Part shown: positions 28,858 to 38,474 of the stretch, in pieces
Numbering within the stretch: the stretch's first letter is position 1
How the letters are laid out: each line of letters begins with the position of its first letter
Origin: Photobacterium proteolyticum
Lineage (GTDB): Bacteria > Pseudomonadota > Gammaproteobacteria > Enterobacterales > Vibrionaceae
Assembly (NCBI RefSeq): GCF_001939735.1
Contig: NZ_MJIL01000055.1
Location: 61,906-125,905 of the forward strand
Reading direction: 5' to 3'
Length of the DNA: 64,000 nucleotides
Made by a program: the position numbers and the translations under genes
Notes under the pieces: generated by a model
Databases searched by the model: none
What the model was told of the DNA's origin: nothing
What the model saw: only the letters and a program-made list of their open reading frames with translations

Positions 28858-29202
28858 GGGTCTTTCACCTTAATTTCATTGGTGCCAATCTCAATTGTGT
28901 TATGCTAACACTTAGCCTACGAACAGGCTAATAACCTGATAACAATTCAATAGATCGCCTATGCCGACTGGATACAATAACGCGGGTTGGCGTTTTTGGC
29001 CGGACATTTCGCGATATCAGTTCCAGATCGCTTCCCGTTATACGAGCACTTGGTGATGATCTGGCTAGTCAGTAACCATTTGCGGCAAAGCGTGATGAGC
29101 AAGCTTGCATGTTGAATAGGCTTTTTCTATATTTAGCCACCTATCGCGTATCGCAAGCGGAATGCCATATTAGCTATCTGGCACGGAGCAGATTAGAAGT
29201 TT
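28858..29202. other. Divergent intergenic region ygfB/zapA
   Basis: These 345 bases hold the two promoters. A small hairpin, TTAGCCT...AGGCTAA near 28912-28933, is the only structure noticed. No tRNA or open frame is supported. Confidence 0.6.
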
Positions 29203-29505
29203 ATGAGTACTCAGGCAGTTGAAATTCAAGTAATGGGCCGTATCCTACGGGTAAACTGCCCGACCGGTCAGGAGGATGCGCTTCGCGAGGCGGCAAAAGA
29301 TTTTGACCAGCGCCTGAAGGATCTCTCCGAACGAACCAATATTAGTAACATCGAGCAGCTGTTGATGTTTACCGGACTGAATATCTGTAACGAGCTGCAC
29401 AGCGAACGTAAAGAACAACAAGGCACTGATTCAAATTTATCCAATCGAATCAGTGAACTAGCAGAAAGTTTGGATAAAGCATTGCAAAATCAACCAAAGC
29501 GTTGA
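29203..29505 (+). CDS. zapA: ZapA, FtsZ-ring-associated cell division protein
   Basis: ZapA crosslinks FtsZ filaments at the division site. The 100 residues have the globular N-terminus (VEIQVMGRILRVNCPTGQED) and a C-terminal coiled coil of about 50 residues that drives dimer and tetramer formation. The zapA-ssrS-fau order is the conserved one. Confidence 0.96.
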   Translation: MSTQAVEIQVMGRILRVNCPTGQEDALREAAKDFDQRLKDLSERTNISNIEQLLMFTGLNICNELHSERKEQQGTDSNLSNRISELAESLDKALQNQPKR

Positions 29506-29510
29506 TAATA

Positions 29511-29696
29511 AATTGACCCTGGGGTGTACGTCAGTGAATTAACGTCCCCGAGCCGATAAGCAAATACCCAGGATCAGCTTTTTATTAGCTATTGAGCATG
29601 CTCAGCCCGTACTGAGAAGCCTGCGGTTAATGTTGCTGATCCACCTTGAACGTCTGGTTCAAGGGCCACAATTCGCAACGGCACCTTGGGGCATAC
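29511..29696 (+). ncRNA. ssrS: 6S RNA
   Basis: 6S RNA binds the sigma-70 holoenzyme and mimics an open promoter in stationary phase. The segment has the conserved landmarks GTCCCCGAGCCGATA, GAGCATGCTC, GAGAAGCCTGCGGTTAATG and CACCTTGAAC...GGTTCAAGG. The two ends, CCCTGGGGTG and CACCTTGGGG, pair to form the closing stem. It sits between zapA and fau, its usual place. End points are by eye, accurate to a few bases. Confidence 0.93.
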
Positions 29697-29790
29697 CTTC
29701 TCCAGATTATGAGAACCGAGTTAGCAGCAACTCGTCTGTCACCAACTCGCTTCTTCTATACTCAGAACACCCTCAGTCATTGGATGACCT

Positions 29791-30393
29791 ATGAGACTAC
29801 CTGTTCAGCCATCATCTCCACGTCAGCACATTCGTCAACACGTCCGTTTGCTTCGCCGTGCCCTAAGCCCTGAACAGCAACAACACGATGCCCAGGAACT
29901 GCTCGTCCGGTTCCAGCAACTACAAACGGTTATTGATGCACACCATATCGCCCTGTATTTATCCAATGACGGCGAAATAGATACCCAGCCCCTGATTAAC
30001 TGGCTATGGGAACACGGCAAGCAGGTTTACCTGCCCGTCCTGCACCCTTTTAGCAAAGGACACCTGCTGTTTCTCCATTACACCGCGGCCACCCCTATGG
30101 CGCTAAACAAATATAAAATCCAAGAGCCCGTGCTGGATATCCGCCTGGTCAAACCCGCCAACGAACTGGATCTGATCTGTACCCCGCTGGTTGCTTTCGA
30201 CAACACTGGCCAACGCCTGGGCATGGGTGGCGGCTATTATGATCGCACGCTAAGCCGCTGGCACTATGAAAAGCAGGGACCGCGCCCGCTAGGCTTGGCC
30301 CATGACTGCCAGCAAGTCAACAATCTGCCCTTTGAAGCCTGGGATGTCCCCCTGCCGGAAATTCTCACCCCGTCTTACCACTTTACCTGGTAG
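29791..30393 (+). CDS. fau: 5-formyltetrahydrofolate cyclo-ligase
   Basis: This enzyme converts 5-formyl-THF to 5,10-methenyl-THF using ATP. It has 200 residues, the family length. The N-terminal RRALSPEQQ stretch and the GQRLGMGGGYYDRTL motif are family signatures. It lies 95 bases downstream of 6S RNA and may be transcribed from the same promoter. E. coli calls this gene fau or ygfA. Confidence 0.94.
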   Translation: MRLPVQPSSPRQHIRQHVRLLRRALSPEQQQHDAQELLVRFQQLQTVIDAHHIALYLSNDGEIDTQPLINWLWEHGKQVYLPVLHPFSKGHLLFLHYTAATPMALNKYKIQEPVLDIRLVKPANELDLICTPLVAFDNTGQRLGMGGGYYDRTLSRWHYEKQGPRPLGLAHDCQQVNNLPFEAWDVPLPEILTPSYHFTW

Positions 30394-30609
30394 ACGATAC
30401 CTTCAGAAAAATTAACTGGCTGCTGCCTTTTTCAGCAACTTCCGCCTACTTGCGCAAACGTTTGGCTTTTTGCGTGCCACAACGATCAATGCTAACCTTA
30501 TGTTATTAATAGCTTTATGTTTTATGATGTTACGAACAGCGAACTTCGTCAAAGAATTGGCCTGACGCAGCAAGCCCAGTTAGCTATAATCAGCGCTTCG
30601 CGCAACGTG

Positions 30610-30665
30610 ATACCAAACTGAACAATCATCTGGCCGATCAGATAATTGTTCAGTTTGGTATTAGT
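30610..30665. repeat. Strong 23-bp-stem hairpin upstream of rpiA
   Basis: ATACCAAACTGAACAATCAT (30610 on) pairs with its reverse complement ending at 30661, 22 of 23 pairs with a 6-base loop, followed by TAG. It ends about 20 bases before the rpiA ATG. The outer bases match the shorter inverted repeat at 3309-3345. It could be a dispersed repeat or a 5' UTR structure. Confidence 0.7.
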
Positions 30666-30683
30666 CATCACTAGGAGAAAGGC

Positions 30684-31343
30684 ATGACACAAGATGAAAT
30701 GAAAAAAGCTGCTGGCTGGGCTGCTCTGGACTACGTAAAGAAAGGCAGCATTGTAGGTGTAGGCACAGGCTCAACCGTTAATCACTTCATCGATGCTCTG
30801 GAAACCCGTAAAGAAGAAATCAAAGGTGCAGTTTCAAGCTCTGTCGCTTCGACTGAGCGCCTTGAGCAAATCGGCATTCCGGTACTGGATGCAAACGAAG
30901 TCTCCAGCCTAGACGTGTATGTCGATGGTGCTGACGAAATCAACGGCGAGTACGACATGATCAAAGGCGGCGGTGCTGCCCTGACTCGCGAAAAGATCGT
31001 TGCCGCCATTGCCAAGAAGTTTATCTGTATCGTTGACGATACCAAGCAAGTCGACGTGCTGGGCCAGTTCCCGCTACCTGTCGAAGTGATCCCGATGGCC
31101 CGCTCATACATTGGCCGCGAACTGGTGAAACTGGGTGGTGATCCGGTATATCGCGAAGGCGTGGTGACCGATAACGGCAACATCATCCTGGATGTACACA
31201 ACATGCAAATCACCAACCCCAAAGAGCTGGAAGACCAGATCAATGCCCTTCCGGGCGTAGTCACTGTTGGCTTGTTCGCCCACCGTGGTGCAGACGCACT
31301 GCTGGTCGGTTCTCCTGACGGCGTGAAAAAGTTCGAAAAATAA
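30684..31343 (+). CDS. rpiA: RpiA, ribose-5-phosphate isomerase A
   Basis: RpiA interconverts ribose 5-phosphate and ribulose 5-phosphate. The 219 residues match E. coli. [11 protein letters not shown] binds phosphate. DGADEI and [13 protein letters not shown] carry the catalytic acid residues and lysine. AGGAG lies 7 bases or so before the ATG. The strong hairpin at 30610-30661 is immediately upstream. It is divided from serA by a terminator. Confidence 0.98.
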   Translation: MTQDEMKKAAGWAALDYVKKGSIVGVGTGSTVNHFIDALETRKEEIKGAVSSSVASTERLEQIGIPVLDANEVSSLDVYVDGADEINGEYDMIKGGGAALTREKIVAAIAKKFICIVDDTKQVDVLGQFPLPVEVIPMARSYIGRELVKLGGDPVYREGVVTDNGNIILDVHNMQITNPKELEDQINALPGVVTVGLFAHRGADALLVGSPDGVKKFEK

Positions 31344-31387
31344 ACCTGTTAGCGTAATTGCTTCGCTGGTTTATGTTATTTGATTAC

Positions 31388-31413
31388 AAAACGGCATAAT
31401 TTATGCCGTTTTT
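31388..31413. terminator. Terminator after rpiA
   Basis: AAACGGCATAA TT TATGCCGTTTTTT is a perfect stem with T tract 45 bases past the rpiA stop. Confidence 0.93.
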
Positions 31414-31605
31414 TATTATCTATATTGTAATATTCTTACCCTTACTGGTTATTTTTTGATACTTTAATATCAGCATGTAGCAATCGTTTGAGTTAACGCC
31501 AGGCCTTATCAGCATGCAGGAAAATAGCCTCACTTCATCTTTCCTGCCAGAAAGCTGGTTTCCCGCCTGTATGCCTAGACTCATGTTTTTAAGGATGAGA
31601 ACCCA

Positions 31606-32835
31606 ATGGCTAAAGTTTCACTGGATAAAGAAAAGATTAAAATTCTCTTGTTAGAAGGTGTTCACCCTTCTTCAATTGAAGTTTTACAGCACGCTGGCTA
31701 TACCAATATCGAATACCATAAAGGCTCTCTGGCGGGAGAAGAACTGCTGGAAGCAATTAAAGATGCCCACTTTGTTGGCATTCGATCCCGTACTCAGCTG
31801 ACAGAAGACGTTTTTAGTGCTGCAAAGAAACTGATTGCCGTGGGTTGTTTCTGTATCGGAACCAACCAGGTTGACCTGCAAGCCGCAACCAAGCGAGGGA
31901 TCCCTGTTTTCAATGCCCCGTTCTCGAACACCCGTAGTGTTGCCGAGCTCGTTCTGGGCGAAATCCTGCTGCTTCTTCGCGGAATCCCGGAAAAGAACGC
32001 CAAGGCACACCGCGGCGAGTGGCAGAAATCAGCAGACCATTCCTTCGAGGCCCGCGGCAAGCGCCTGGGTATTATCGGCTATGGTCACATCGGTACCCAG
32101 CTGGGTATCCTGGCAGAAAACCTCGGTATGAAAGTCTATTTCTATGATATCGAGAACAAGCTTTCGCTGGGCAACGCCACTCAGGTTCGCTCAATGACCG
32201 AACTACTGAACAAGTGTGACGTGATCAGCCTGCATGTACCCGAAACACCGGAAACCCAGGATATGATGGGAGCCGAAGAATTTGCCCGCATGAAACCCGG
32301 CGCCATCTTCATCAATGCAGCCCGTGGTACTGTGGTTGAAATTGACTCGCTCTGCAGCGCGCTGGAAAGCAAGCACATTGCCGGTGCTGCGATCGATGTG
32401 TTCCCGACCGAACCAAAAACCAATAGCGACCCGTTTGAGTCACCGTTGGCGAAGTTCGATAATGTGCTGCTGACACCGCACATCGGTGGTTCGACCCAGG
32501 AAGCTCAGGAAAACATCGGGGTTGAAGTGGCCGGCAAGCTGGCAAAATATTCTGACAATGGCTCAACGCTATCAGCCGTCGGCTTCCCGGAAGTGTCCCT
32601 GCCGGAGCACCGTGATTGTTCCCGCGTACTGCACATCCACGAAAACCGCCCGGGCATTTTGAATCAGATCACCACTATCTTTGCCTCAGAAGGTATCAAC
32701 ATTGCCGCCCAGTACCTGCAGACAGGCCCTGAAATCGGCTACGTGGTTATCGATGTAGAAACAGAGCGTGCCGAAGAAGCACTGACAAAGCTCAAGGTCA
32801 TCGACGGTACGATCCGCGCACGTCTTCTGCACTAA
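31606..32835 (+). CDS. serA: SerA, D-3-phosphoglycerate dehydrogenase
   Basis: SerA oxidises 3-phosphoglycerate to start serine synthesis, with feedback by serine. The 409 residues match E. coli (410). The NAD-binding motif is GYGHIGTQLG, the active-site elements are INAARGTVVE and TPHIGGST, and the C-terminal ACT domain (RVLHIHENRPGILNQI) binds serine. The neighbour rpiA is the conserved one. It ends at a terminator. Confidence 0.98.
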   Translation: MAKVSLDKEKIKILLLEGVHPSSIEVLQHAGYTNIEYHKGSLAGEELLEAIKDAHFVGIRSRTQLTEDVFSAAKKLIAVGCFCIGTNQVDLQAATKRGIPVFNAPFSNTRSVAELVLGEILLLLRGIPEKNAKAHRGEWQKSADHSFEARGKRLGIIGYGHIGTQLGILAENLGMKVYFYDIENKLSLGNATQVRSMTELLNKCDVISLHVPETPETQDMMGAEEFARMKPGAIFINAARGTVVEIDSLCSALESKHIAGAAIDVFPTEPKTNSDPFESPLAKFDNVLLTPHIGGSTQEAQENIGVEVAGKLAKYSDNGSTLSAVGFPEVSLPEHRDCSRVLHIHENRPGILNQITTIFASEGINIAAQYLQTGPEIGYVVIDVETERAEEALTKLKVIDGTIRARLLH

Positions 32836-32860
32836 TAATGACAGCGCAGCTTCAATAACG

Positions 32861-32887
32861 AAAAGGAGAGCACTCGCTCTCCTTTTT
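32861..32887. terminator. Terminator between serA and yggE
   Basis: AAAAGGAGAGC...GCTCTCCTTTTT forms a strong stem 25 bases past serA. A and T tracts on both sides suit both convergent genes. Confidence 0.93.
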
Positions 32888-32913
32888 GCTGCTCAAAGCA
32901 CAGAGGAAAGGAC

Positions 32914-33612
32914 TTATTCCTCCAGCTTAAAGACGACTTCGACACGGTCTCGAATAGTGATCTGCGCATCCTGATAGGTCGCAGCAGTCTCGGGCGCAGC
33001 ATCCATCGCCATACGCATCATCACAGGCCTTGGATGGCTCACCTGATAGGTAATTCGCCACACTCCGTCAATTTTTTCACCAAACCCTTTCGCCAACGAT
33101 TCCGCCTTCTCCTTCGCATCTTTTATGGCTGCCTGTCGCGCCTGCTCGACATATTCAGCTTCGTTGCTGACCTTAAGCTGGATGTTGTTGATCCGGTTGA
33201 TACCGTCACCCAGCGCGTTATCAAGATAGGTATTCAACTGCTCAAGATCACGTACCGTAACGGTAATATGGCGGCTGGCACGATAACCGGTAAGCTCAGG
33301 CTTTTTATCTTTCGGATAGTGATATTGCGGCTGCAAACTGATATTGGCACTCTGAATATCGCCTCGCTCGACGCTCTTGGCCTGCAAACGCTCGACAAAT
33401 GCCGTAACGGCTTTATCGACGGCCAGCTTGGCTTCTTTTGCCGTACCGCGTACCTCTTCAACCGCAACCGAAAACTCAGCCATATCAGGTTGTGCCGTTA
33501 CCTCGCCACTACCTATTGTTTCGAGGTGTGGCACGGTTACATTGGCTGCGGCCGTACCAGCAAAACCCAATGCGCTACATCCTAATACCACCGCTAATAG
33601 TTGCTTTTTCAT
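32914..33612 (-). CDS. yggE: YggE, SIMPL-domain periplasmic protein
   Basis: A 232-residue protein with a signal peptide (about 23 residues ending GTAAAN) and one SIMPL domain (ETIGSGEVTAQPDMAEFSVAV at the start). YggE has been linked to lower oxidative stress in E. coli, but its biochemical role is unknown. It lies between serA and argP, as in relatives, and is monocistronic. Confidence 0.92.
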   Translation of the reverse strand: MKKQLLAVVLGCSALGFAGTAAANVTVPHLETIGSGEVTAQPDMAEFSVAVEEVRGTAKEAKLAVDKAVTAFVERLQAKSVERGDIQSANISLQPQYHYPKDKKPELTGYRASRHITVTVRDLEQLNTYLDNALGDGINRINNIQLKVSNEAEYVEQARQAAIKDAKEKAESLAKGFGEKIDGVWRITYQVSHPRPVMMRMAMDAAPETAATYQDAQITIRDRVEVVFKLEE

Positions 33613-33759
33613 AAGGCTACCCTAGTTAGTTATACCGTCTAATCTGACCGTTGTTCTGTTTCGACAACAAGGTGGGGAAAAATATCCCCCAAAGCTCAAA
33701 AATTTTGCACGTCGTTTTATTTTTATATTTATCAGCATCCCTGACCAGCTCCTAACTAT

Positions 33760-34656
33760 CTACTGCGGCAGTACATTACGGGCACACGCGGTTAGCTGCT
33801 GCGACAGTTCGGTCAATAGACCGCTTTCCAGAGCCCAATGATGCCAGTACATACGGCGGGTCAGAAATATCTCCGGCGTCACATTGACCAACATGCCACT
33901 ATCCAGCTCCTGCTGGATCTGGATCCTCGGGATCAGGCAGTAGGCAATGCCCTCTACCGCCATTCTGACAAACGCCTCGGACGATCTCACCGTGTGCGTC
34001 ACCACGCTGCCAAGCGGCAAGTTAAAATGCTGATGGACGAAGCGTTCATGCATGTCATCGTGCTGATCAAAGGCCACTCCCGGCGCGGCCAGCAACCTGT
34101 CCCGGGTTACCCCGCCAGCAAAGTATTTATTGGCAAAGTCCGGGCTGGCCACACACAGAAAGTCGACCCGACCGAGGTAATCGGCCATACAGCCCGGCAG
34201 CGAACTGGCCTCCATACTGATCGCACCGACCACCTCGCCGCTACGAAGTTTGTCCAGGGTTCTGGCCTCATCCTCCACCAGCAAGTTGAGTGCTATCCGG
34301 CGCGATTTCAACAGCGGACTCAATGCCGGTAGCAACCAGGTCGCCAGACTATCAGCATTGGTGGCCAGCGAGACTGACAACGGCTGGCTGCTGTCATCCG
34401 GAGTGATCTCCGGCAACAGCTCCTGTTCCAGCAACCGTACCCGGCGATAAAGGCCAAGCATTTTCTGCCCTGCCGGTGTCGGTCTCGGCGGTTGCTCGCG
34501 CACCAACATAGGCTGGGCCATCAGCTTTTCTAACTGCTTGATCCGTTGAGATACCGCCGACTGGGTAATACACAAATGCTCTGCCGCCCGCTCAAAGCCC
34601 CGCTGTGAGATCACTGCATCCAAGGCTTCGATCCAACGGTAATCCAACCCACGCAT
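33760..34656 (-). CDS. argP: ArgP, LysR-type regulator of arginine export
   Basis: ArgP activates argO in response to arginine and represses or shuts it off with lysine. The 298 residues contain the HTH ([20 protein letters not shown], close to E. coli ArgP) and an effector-binding domain. The ATG at 34656 has AAGGAG five bases upstream; an in-frame GTG two codons earlier is less likely. It is divergent from argO across 130 bases, as in E. coli. Confidence 0.95.
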   Translation of the reverse strand: MRGLDYRWIEALDAVISQRGFERAAEHLCITQSAVSQRIKQLEKLMAQPMLVREQPPRPTPAGQKMLGLYRRVRLLEQELLPEITPDDSSQPLSVSLATNADSLATWLLPALSPLLKSRRIALNLLVEDEARTLDKLRSGEVVGAISMEASSLPGCMADYLGRVDFLCVASPDFANKYFAGGVTRDRLLAAPGVAFDQHDDMHERFVHQHFNLPLGSVVTHTVRSSEAFVRMAVEGIAYCLIPRIQIQQELDSGMLVNVTPEIFLTRRMYWHHWALESGLLTELSQQLTACARNVLPQ

Positions 34657-34786
34657 TGTCACTCCTTGCCTTCATTAGAAAGTCTAATAATAGATAAATT
34701 TTATTAGTTGTACTTAATCCTACTGCCAAGAGTAAGCTGGCGCCATCAGAAACCGCCGTTAATTAATCTTTTAGGAACAAGAACAA

Positions 34787-35419
34787 ATGAGTATGTGGGT
34801 GTTATTACAAGGATTTGGCTTGGGTGCTAGCATGATCATCCCGATCGGAGCACAAAATGCGTATGTATTAAACCAAGGCATCAAACGCAACCACCACCTG
34901 ACAACGGCAACAGTCTGTAGTATCTGCGATGTTATTTTTATTAGCCTGGGGATCTTCGGCGGTGGGGCACTGCTATCAAGCAATGAAACCTTGTTACTAG
35001 GTGTCACCTTAGGAGGCATAGCCTTTCTCACCCTGTACGGCACCATGTCGTTAAAAAGTGCCCTTGCATCAGCCGATCATCAGGAAAAGCAGGCTGAAAT
35101 GATTGCCCGAGGCCGGCGCGGAGTCATTCTCGGTGCCCTTGCCGTAACGGTACTTAACCCACATTTGTACTTAGATACTGTGGTTATACTGGGGTCTATC
35201 GGTGGCCAGTTCGAGGGGCATGAGCGTATCGCGTTTGCCGCCGGCACTATCATGGCGTCCTTCGTCTGGTTCTACAGCCTATCGATTGGCGCCGCCAAGC
35301 TTGGCCCGACACTGTCAAAGCCCCGGGTAAAACGGACGATTGACTGTCTGGTTGCCGCTATGATGTTTTTTATTGCAGCCCACCTGGCTCACGGTTTATG
35401 GGAGACTTACCTTGGCTAA
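34787..35419 (+). CDS. argO: ArgO, arginine exporter (LysE family)
   Basis: ArgO pumps out arginine (and canavanine). The 210 residues contain about six membrane helices, and GFGLGASMIIPIGAQNAYVLNQGIKR (about residues 9-34) is the LysE/ArgO N-terminal signature, with VTVLNPHLYLDTVVILGS in the middle. It is divergent from argP, its expected activator. Its stop overlaps the start of the next gene. Confidence 0.96.
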   Translation: MSMWVLLQGFGLGASMIIPIGAQNAYVLNQGIKRNHHLTTATVCSICDVIFISLGIFGGGALLSSNETLLLGVTLGGIAFLTLYGTMSLKSALASADHQEKQAEMIARGRRGVILGALAVTVLNPHLYLDTVVILGSIGGQFEGHERIAFAAGTIMASFVWFYSLSIGAAKLGPTLSKPRVKRTIDCLVAAMMFFIAAHLAHGLWETYLG

Positions 35420-35933
35420 CGCATCCGCCGCTTCCCTGGAAGCAATTTATCAACAAAACTTAACTCTATTCAGCCAAACCGGCGTGGACTATCAGTCATG
35501 GCAACATGCCCCTATTCTCGACTTCGAAACTGACGCCCGTATCGCCGAAGAGCTGGGCTGGACAGCTGCGCCAACCAAAAGCTTATTTATGAAAGTCAAA
35601 GGTGGCGGTTACTGCCTGCTGCTGACACATCGTGACAGCCGGCTCGACAGCAAACTGGTCAAGCAGTTACTGGGCAAGCGGGTTTCTGTCTGCAACAATG
35701 AAGAGATGGTCGAAGCTATCGGCTGCGAACCCGGCGCAGTATGTCCGTTCGCCCTGCCGGAAGACGTTAAGATCCTGGTTGACCAGGTTGTGTTCAGCTA
35801 TCCGGAGCTGATGTTCACACCGGGTAAACCTGATTTCACTTTTGCTTTTGATTCCTCATCCCTGATGAGGCTGCTGGAAGCATTGCCAAACACGGTGATC
35901 ATGCTGCCGGAACGAGAAACCGAGCAGGCATAA
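35412..35933 (+). CDS. YbaK-family aminoacyl-tRNA editing protein
   Basis: A 173-residue YbaK/ProX-type domain (AAPTKSLFMKVKGGGYCLLLTH; CNNEEMVEAIGCEPGAVCPFAL). The start is taken as TTG at 35412, whose codon lies 8 bases inside argO, with GGGAGA upstream; the frame is open to an ATG at 35373. It is coupled to argO and is a second YbaK-like gene in the window. Substrate unknown. Confidence 0.82.
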   Translation: MANASAASLEAIYQQNLTLFSQTGVDYQSWQHAPILDFETDARIAEELGWTAAPTKSLFMKVKGGGYCLLLTHRDSRLDSKLVKQLLGKRVSVCNNEEMVEAIGCEPGAVCPFALPEDVKILVDQVVFSYPELMFTPGKPDFTFAFDSSSLMRLLEALPNTVIMLPERETEQA

Positions 35934-36056
35934 CTAGGCTACAGTCCCCTCGCCGCGATTAAAACGCTGTTATCTCGAACAAAACTTAACCACGAAAGAT
36001 CAACACGCCCTAGCAGTTTTTCGGATTAAAAACGCGAAGAGAGACGCAGATAAAGA

Positions 36057-36082
36057 AATGGAGCCATGAGGCTCCATTTTTA
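36057..36082. terminator. Terminator between the YbaK-like gene and mscS
   Basis: AAATGGAGCC ATGA GGCTCCATTTTT is a strong stem just past the mscS stop on the other strand, and it is probably bidirectional. Confidence 0.92.
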
Positions 36083-36098
36083 TGTTCGGTCAGTTTGA

Positions 36099-36995
36099 TT
36101 AACTGCCGATTTTGTTGAGATGCACATCCATCTGTGGATATGGAATGCCGATATTTTCCTTATCCAGCTCTTCTTTGATTGCTTGCAGCAAGTCAAAATA
36201 GACTCCCCAATAATCATCTGTCTTCACCCAGGGGCGCACAGCAAAGTTTACCGAAGAATCAGCCAGTGTCAGTACACCAATTGTTGGTGCCGGATCTTTC
36301 AAAATACGGTCTTCGGCTTCAATCACCCGGGTCAGTACGGCTTTGGTATGTTTCAGATCTGCGTCATAAGACACGCCAATCACAAGGTCGATACGGCGGG
36401 TTGCATGCCGCGAGTAGTTAGTGATGGCACCACCAATGACAGACGAGTTCGGGACGACAACCATCTTATTATCCGGTGTATTCAAAATGGTTGAGAACAC
36501 CTGAATAGACTCTACCGATCCGGAAACACCGCCGATTTCGACAAAATCACCGGACTTGAACGGACGGAAAGCGACAATCAACACACCGGCGGCAAAGTTT
36601 GACAGCGACCCCTGCAGGGCCAGGCCGACAGCAAGACCTGCGGCACCGATCACTGCAACAACAGAAGCAGTCTGCACCCCAATTCGCCCAAGAGCGGCAA
36701 TCAGCACAATCACAAACAATAGATAGCGTACTAGCGAGTGCAGAAACTCGACAACCGCTTCATCCATGTCTTTCTTACGCAGCACCTTGGCTACACCATT
36801 GGCAATCCCCTTCGTGATCATGTTACCAATGAACAAAATCAGTAAGGCGGAAAGAATATTCACCCCATACTGGATCAGCAGCTCCTGGTTATCGGCCACC
36901 CAAGTACCCGCATTCAAGACGCCGTTGGTTAACTCATTATCCTTAATAGTTTCGACAACGGTATCCGTCACGGTTTCAGCCACACTTTCACTCAT
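36099..36995 (-). CDS. mscS: MscS, small-conductance mechanosensitive channel
   Basis: MscS opens under membrane tension to release solutes on osmotic downshock. The 298 residues compare with 286 in E. coli, with three membrane helices. The pore helix TM3 is AAGLAVGLALQGSLSNFAAG. A cytoplasmic cage domain follows (VEIGGVSGSVESIQVFST). The N-terminus has a 25-residue acidic stretch before TM1. Position next to fba is the conserved one. Confidence 0.96.
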   Translation of the reverse strand: MSESVAETVTDTVVETIKDNELTNGVLNAGTWVADNQELLIQYGVNILSALLILFIGNMITKGIANGVAKVLRKKDMDEAVVEFLHSLVRYLLFVIVLIAALGRIGVQTASVVAVIGAAGLAVGLALQGSLSNFAAGVLIVAFRPFKSGDFVEIGGVSGSVESIQVFSTILNTPDNKMVVVPNSSVIGGAITNYSRHATRRIDLVIGVSYDADLKHTKAVLTRVIEAEDRILKDPAPTIGVLTLADSSVNFAVRPWVKTDDYWGVYFDLLQAIKEELDKENIGIPYPQMDVHLNKIGS

Positions 36996-37200
36996 ACTTA
37001 TCTCTTCCTGCTAATGCTGTTTCTTATTCCACAATGGGTTACGGATGCATAAATAAACTTAGCCCCAAAGCAAATCCCTCTGCCGTCACCACTATAACTG
37101 CGTTTTTTAGTGTGAGGCAATCGTCTGCGGGCAGGATAATACTCCTAACGATGTCCGGCACCAACAGAAAATAGCTCTGATAAACAAAGTCCCACAACGA

Positions 37201-37227
37201 AAAAAGCCCGCTAATGCGGGCTTTTCA
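37201..37227 (-). terminator. Terminator after fbaA
   Basis: AAAAGCCCGC ATTA GCGGGCTTTTTT (minus strand) is a strong stem 30 bases past fbaA. Confidence 0.93.
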
Positions 37228-37257
37228 ATCATTGTGACTTTAGCGTCAGACGTTAAA

Positions 37258-38334
37258 TTATAGTACGTCGATTGCGTTAAGGTCAGCGAATGCTTTCTCA
37301 AGGCGAGCAACCATAGAAGCCTGGCCAGCACGTAGCCATACGCGTGGGTCGTAGTACTTCTTGTTTGGTGCATCTTCACCAGTTGGGTTACCAATCTGGC
37401 CCTGCAGGTAATCAAAGTTGTCTGCAGAGTAAGCACGGATACCGTCCCAAGTCGCCCACTGAGTATCAGTATCGATGTTCATCTTGATTACACCGTAGCC
37501 GATTGACTCTTGGATTTCAGCTTCAGTTGAGCCAGAACCACCGTGGAATACGAAGTTTAGCGCGTTAGCTGCTATACCGAATTTCTCTGCACAATGTGCC
37601 TGAGAGTCACGTAGGATAGTTGGAGTCAGTACAACGTTACCTGGCTTGTATACACCGTGTACGTTACCGAAAGATGCAGCGATAGTGAAACGGTGGCTAA
37701 CAGCGTTCAGCTTCTCGTATGCATAAGCAACATCTTCTGGAGAAGTGTATAGCTCAGACTGATCCATGTCAGTGTTGTCTACGCCGTCTTCTTCACCACC
37801 AGTACAACCTAGTTCGATTTCTAGTGTCATACCCATCTTTTCCATGCGCTCTAGGTACTGAGCACAGATTTCGATGTTCTCTTCCAGAGACTCTTCAGAA
37901 AGGTCAATCATGTGAGAAGAGAATAGAGGCTTGCCAGTTTGAGCGAAGAACTCTTCACCGGCAGTTAGTAGACCGTCGATCCAAGGAAGCAGTTTCTTAG
38001 CCGCGTGGTCAGTGTGAAGAATTACTGGCACACCGTAAGACTCAGCGATAGCGTGTACGTATTTTGCACCAGCTACAGCACCTTTGATCTGTGCTTCCTG
38101 ACCTTCAAGTTTCAGGCCTTTACCAGCGAAGAATGCAGCACCGCCGTTAGAGAACTGAACAACAACTGGCGCTTTAACTTTAGCAGCAGCTTCTAGTACA
38201 GCGTTGATAGAATCAGTGTTAACTACGTTAACCGCTGGAAGAGCAAATTTGTTCTCTTTTGCTACTTCAAAAACTTTCTGTACGTCATCGCCAGAAATAA
38301 CACCAGGTTTTACGAAATCGAAGATCTTAGACAT
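37258..38334 (-). CDS. fbaA: FbaA, class II fructose-bisphosphate aldolase
   Basis: FbaA splits fructose 1,6-bisphosphate into DHAP and G3P using zinc. The 358 residues match E. coli (359). The zinc ligand is in HTDHAAK. NFVFHGGSGS and IDTDTQ lie in the C-terminal half. The ATG at 38334 gives MSKIFDFVKPGV; the open frame to 38469 has no support. The codons lean to A/T-ending choices, as in other highly expressed genes in this block. It is the last gene of epd-pgk-fbaA. Confidence 0.97.
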   Translation of the reverse strand: MSKIFDFVKPGVISGDDVQKVFEVAKENKFALPAVNVVNTDSINAVLEAAAKVKAPVVVQFSNGGAAFFAGKGLKLEGQEAQIKGAVAGAKYVHAIAESYGVPVILHTDHAAKKLLPWIDGLLTAGEEFFAQTGKPLFSSHMIDLSEESLEENIEICAQYLERMEKMGMTLEIELGCTGGEEDGVDNTDMDQSELYTSPEDVAYAYEKLNAVSHRFTIAASFGNVHGVYKPGNVVLTPTILRDSQAHCAEKFGIAANALNFVFHGGSGSTEAEIQESIGYGVIKMNIDTDTQWATWDGIRAYSADNFDYLQGQIGNPTGEDAPNKKYYDPRVWLRAGQASMVARLEKAFADLNAIDVL

Positions 38335-38474
38335 AACAATAGTCCTATTTACCTTGTTGTCTGTATTAAATATAAATCTTTGCAAACGTTTGCTACTGGG
38401 CAAGTATTCTATAAAAACTTGATCTAATTCACAATCGTTTATCGGCCGGGAGACAGGCTCCCGGCCCAAATTAA

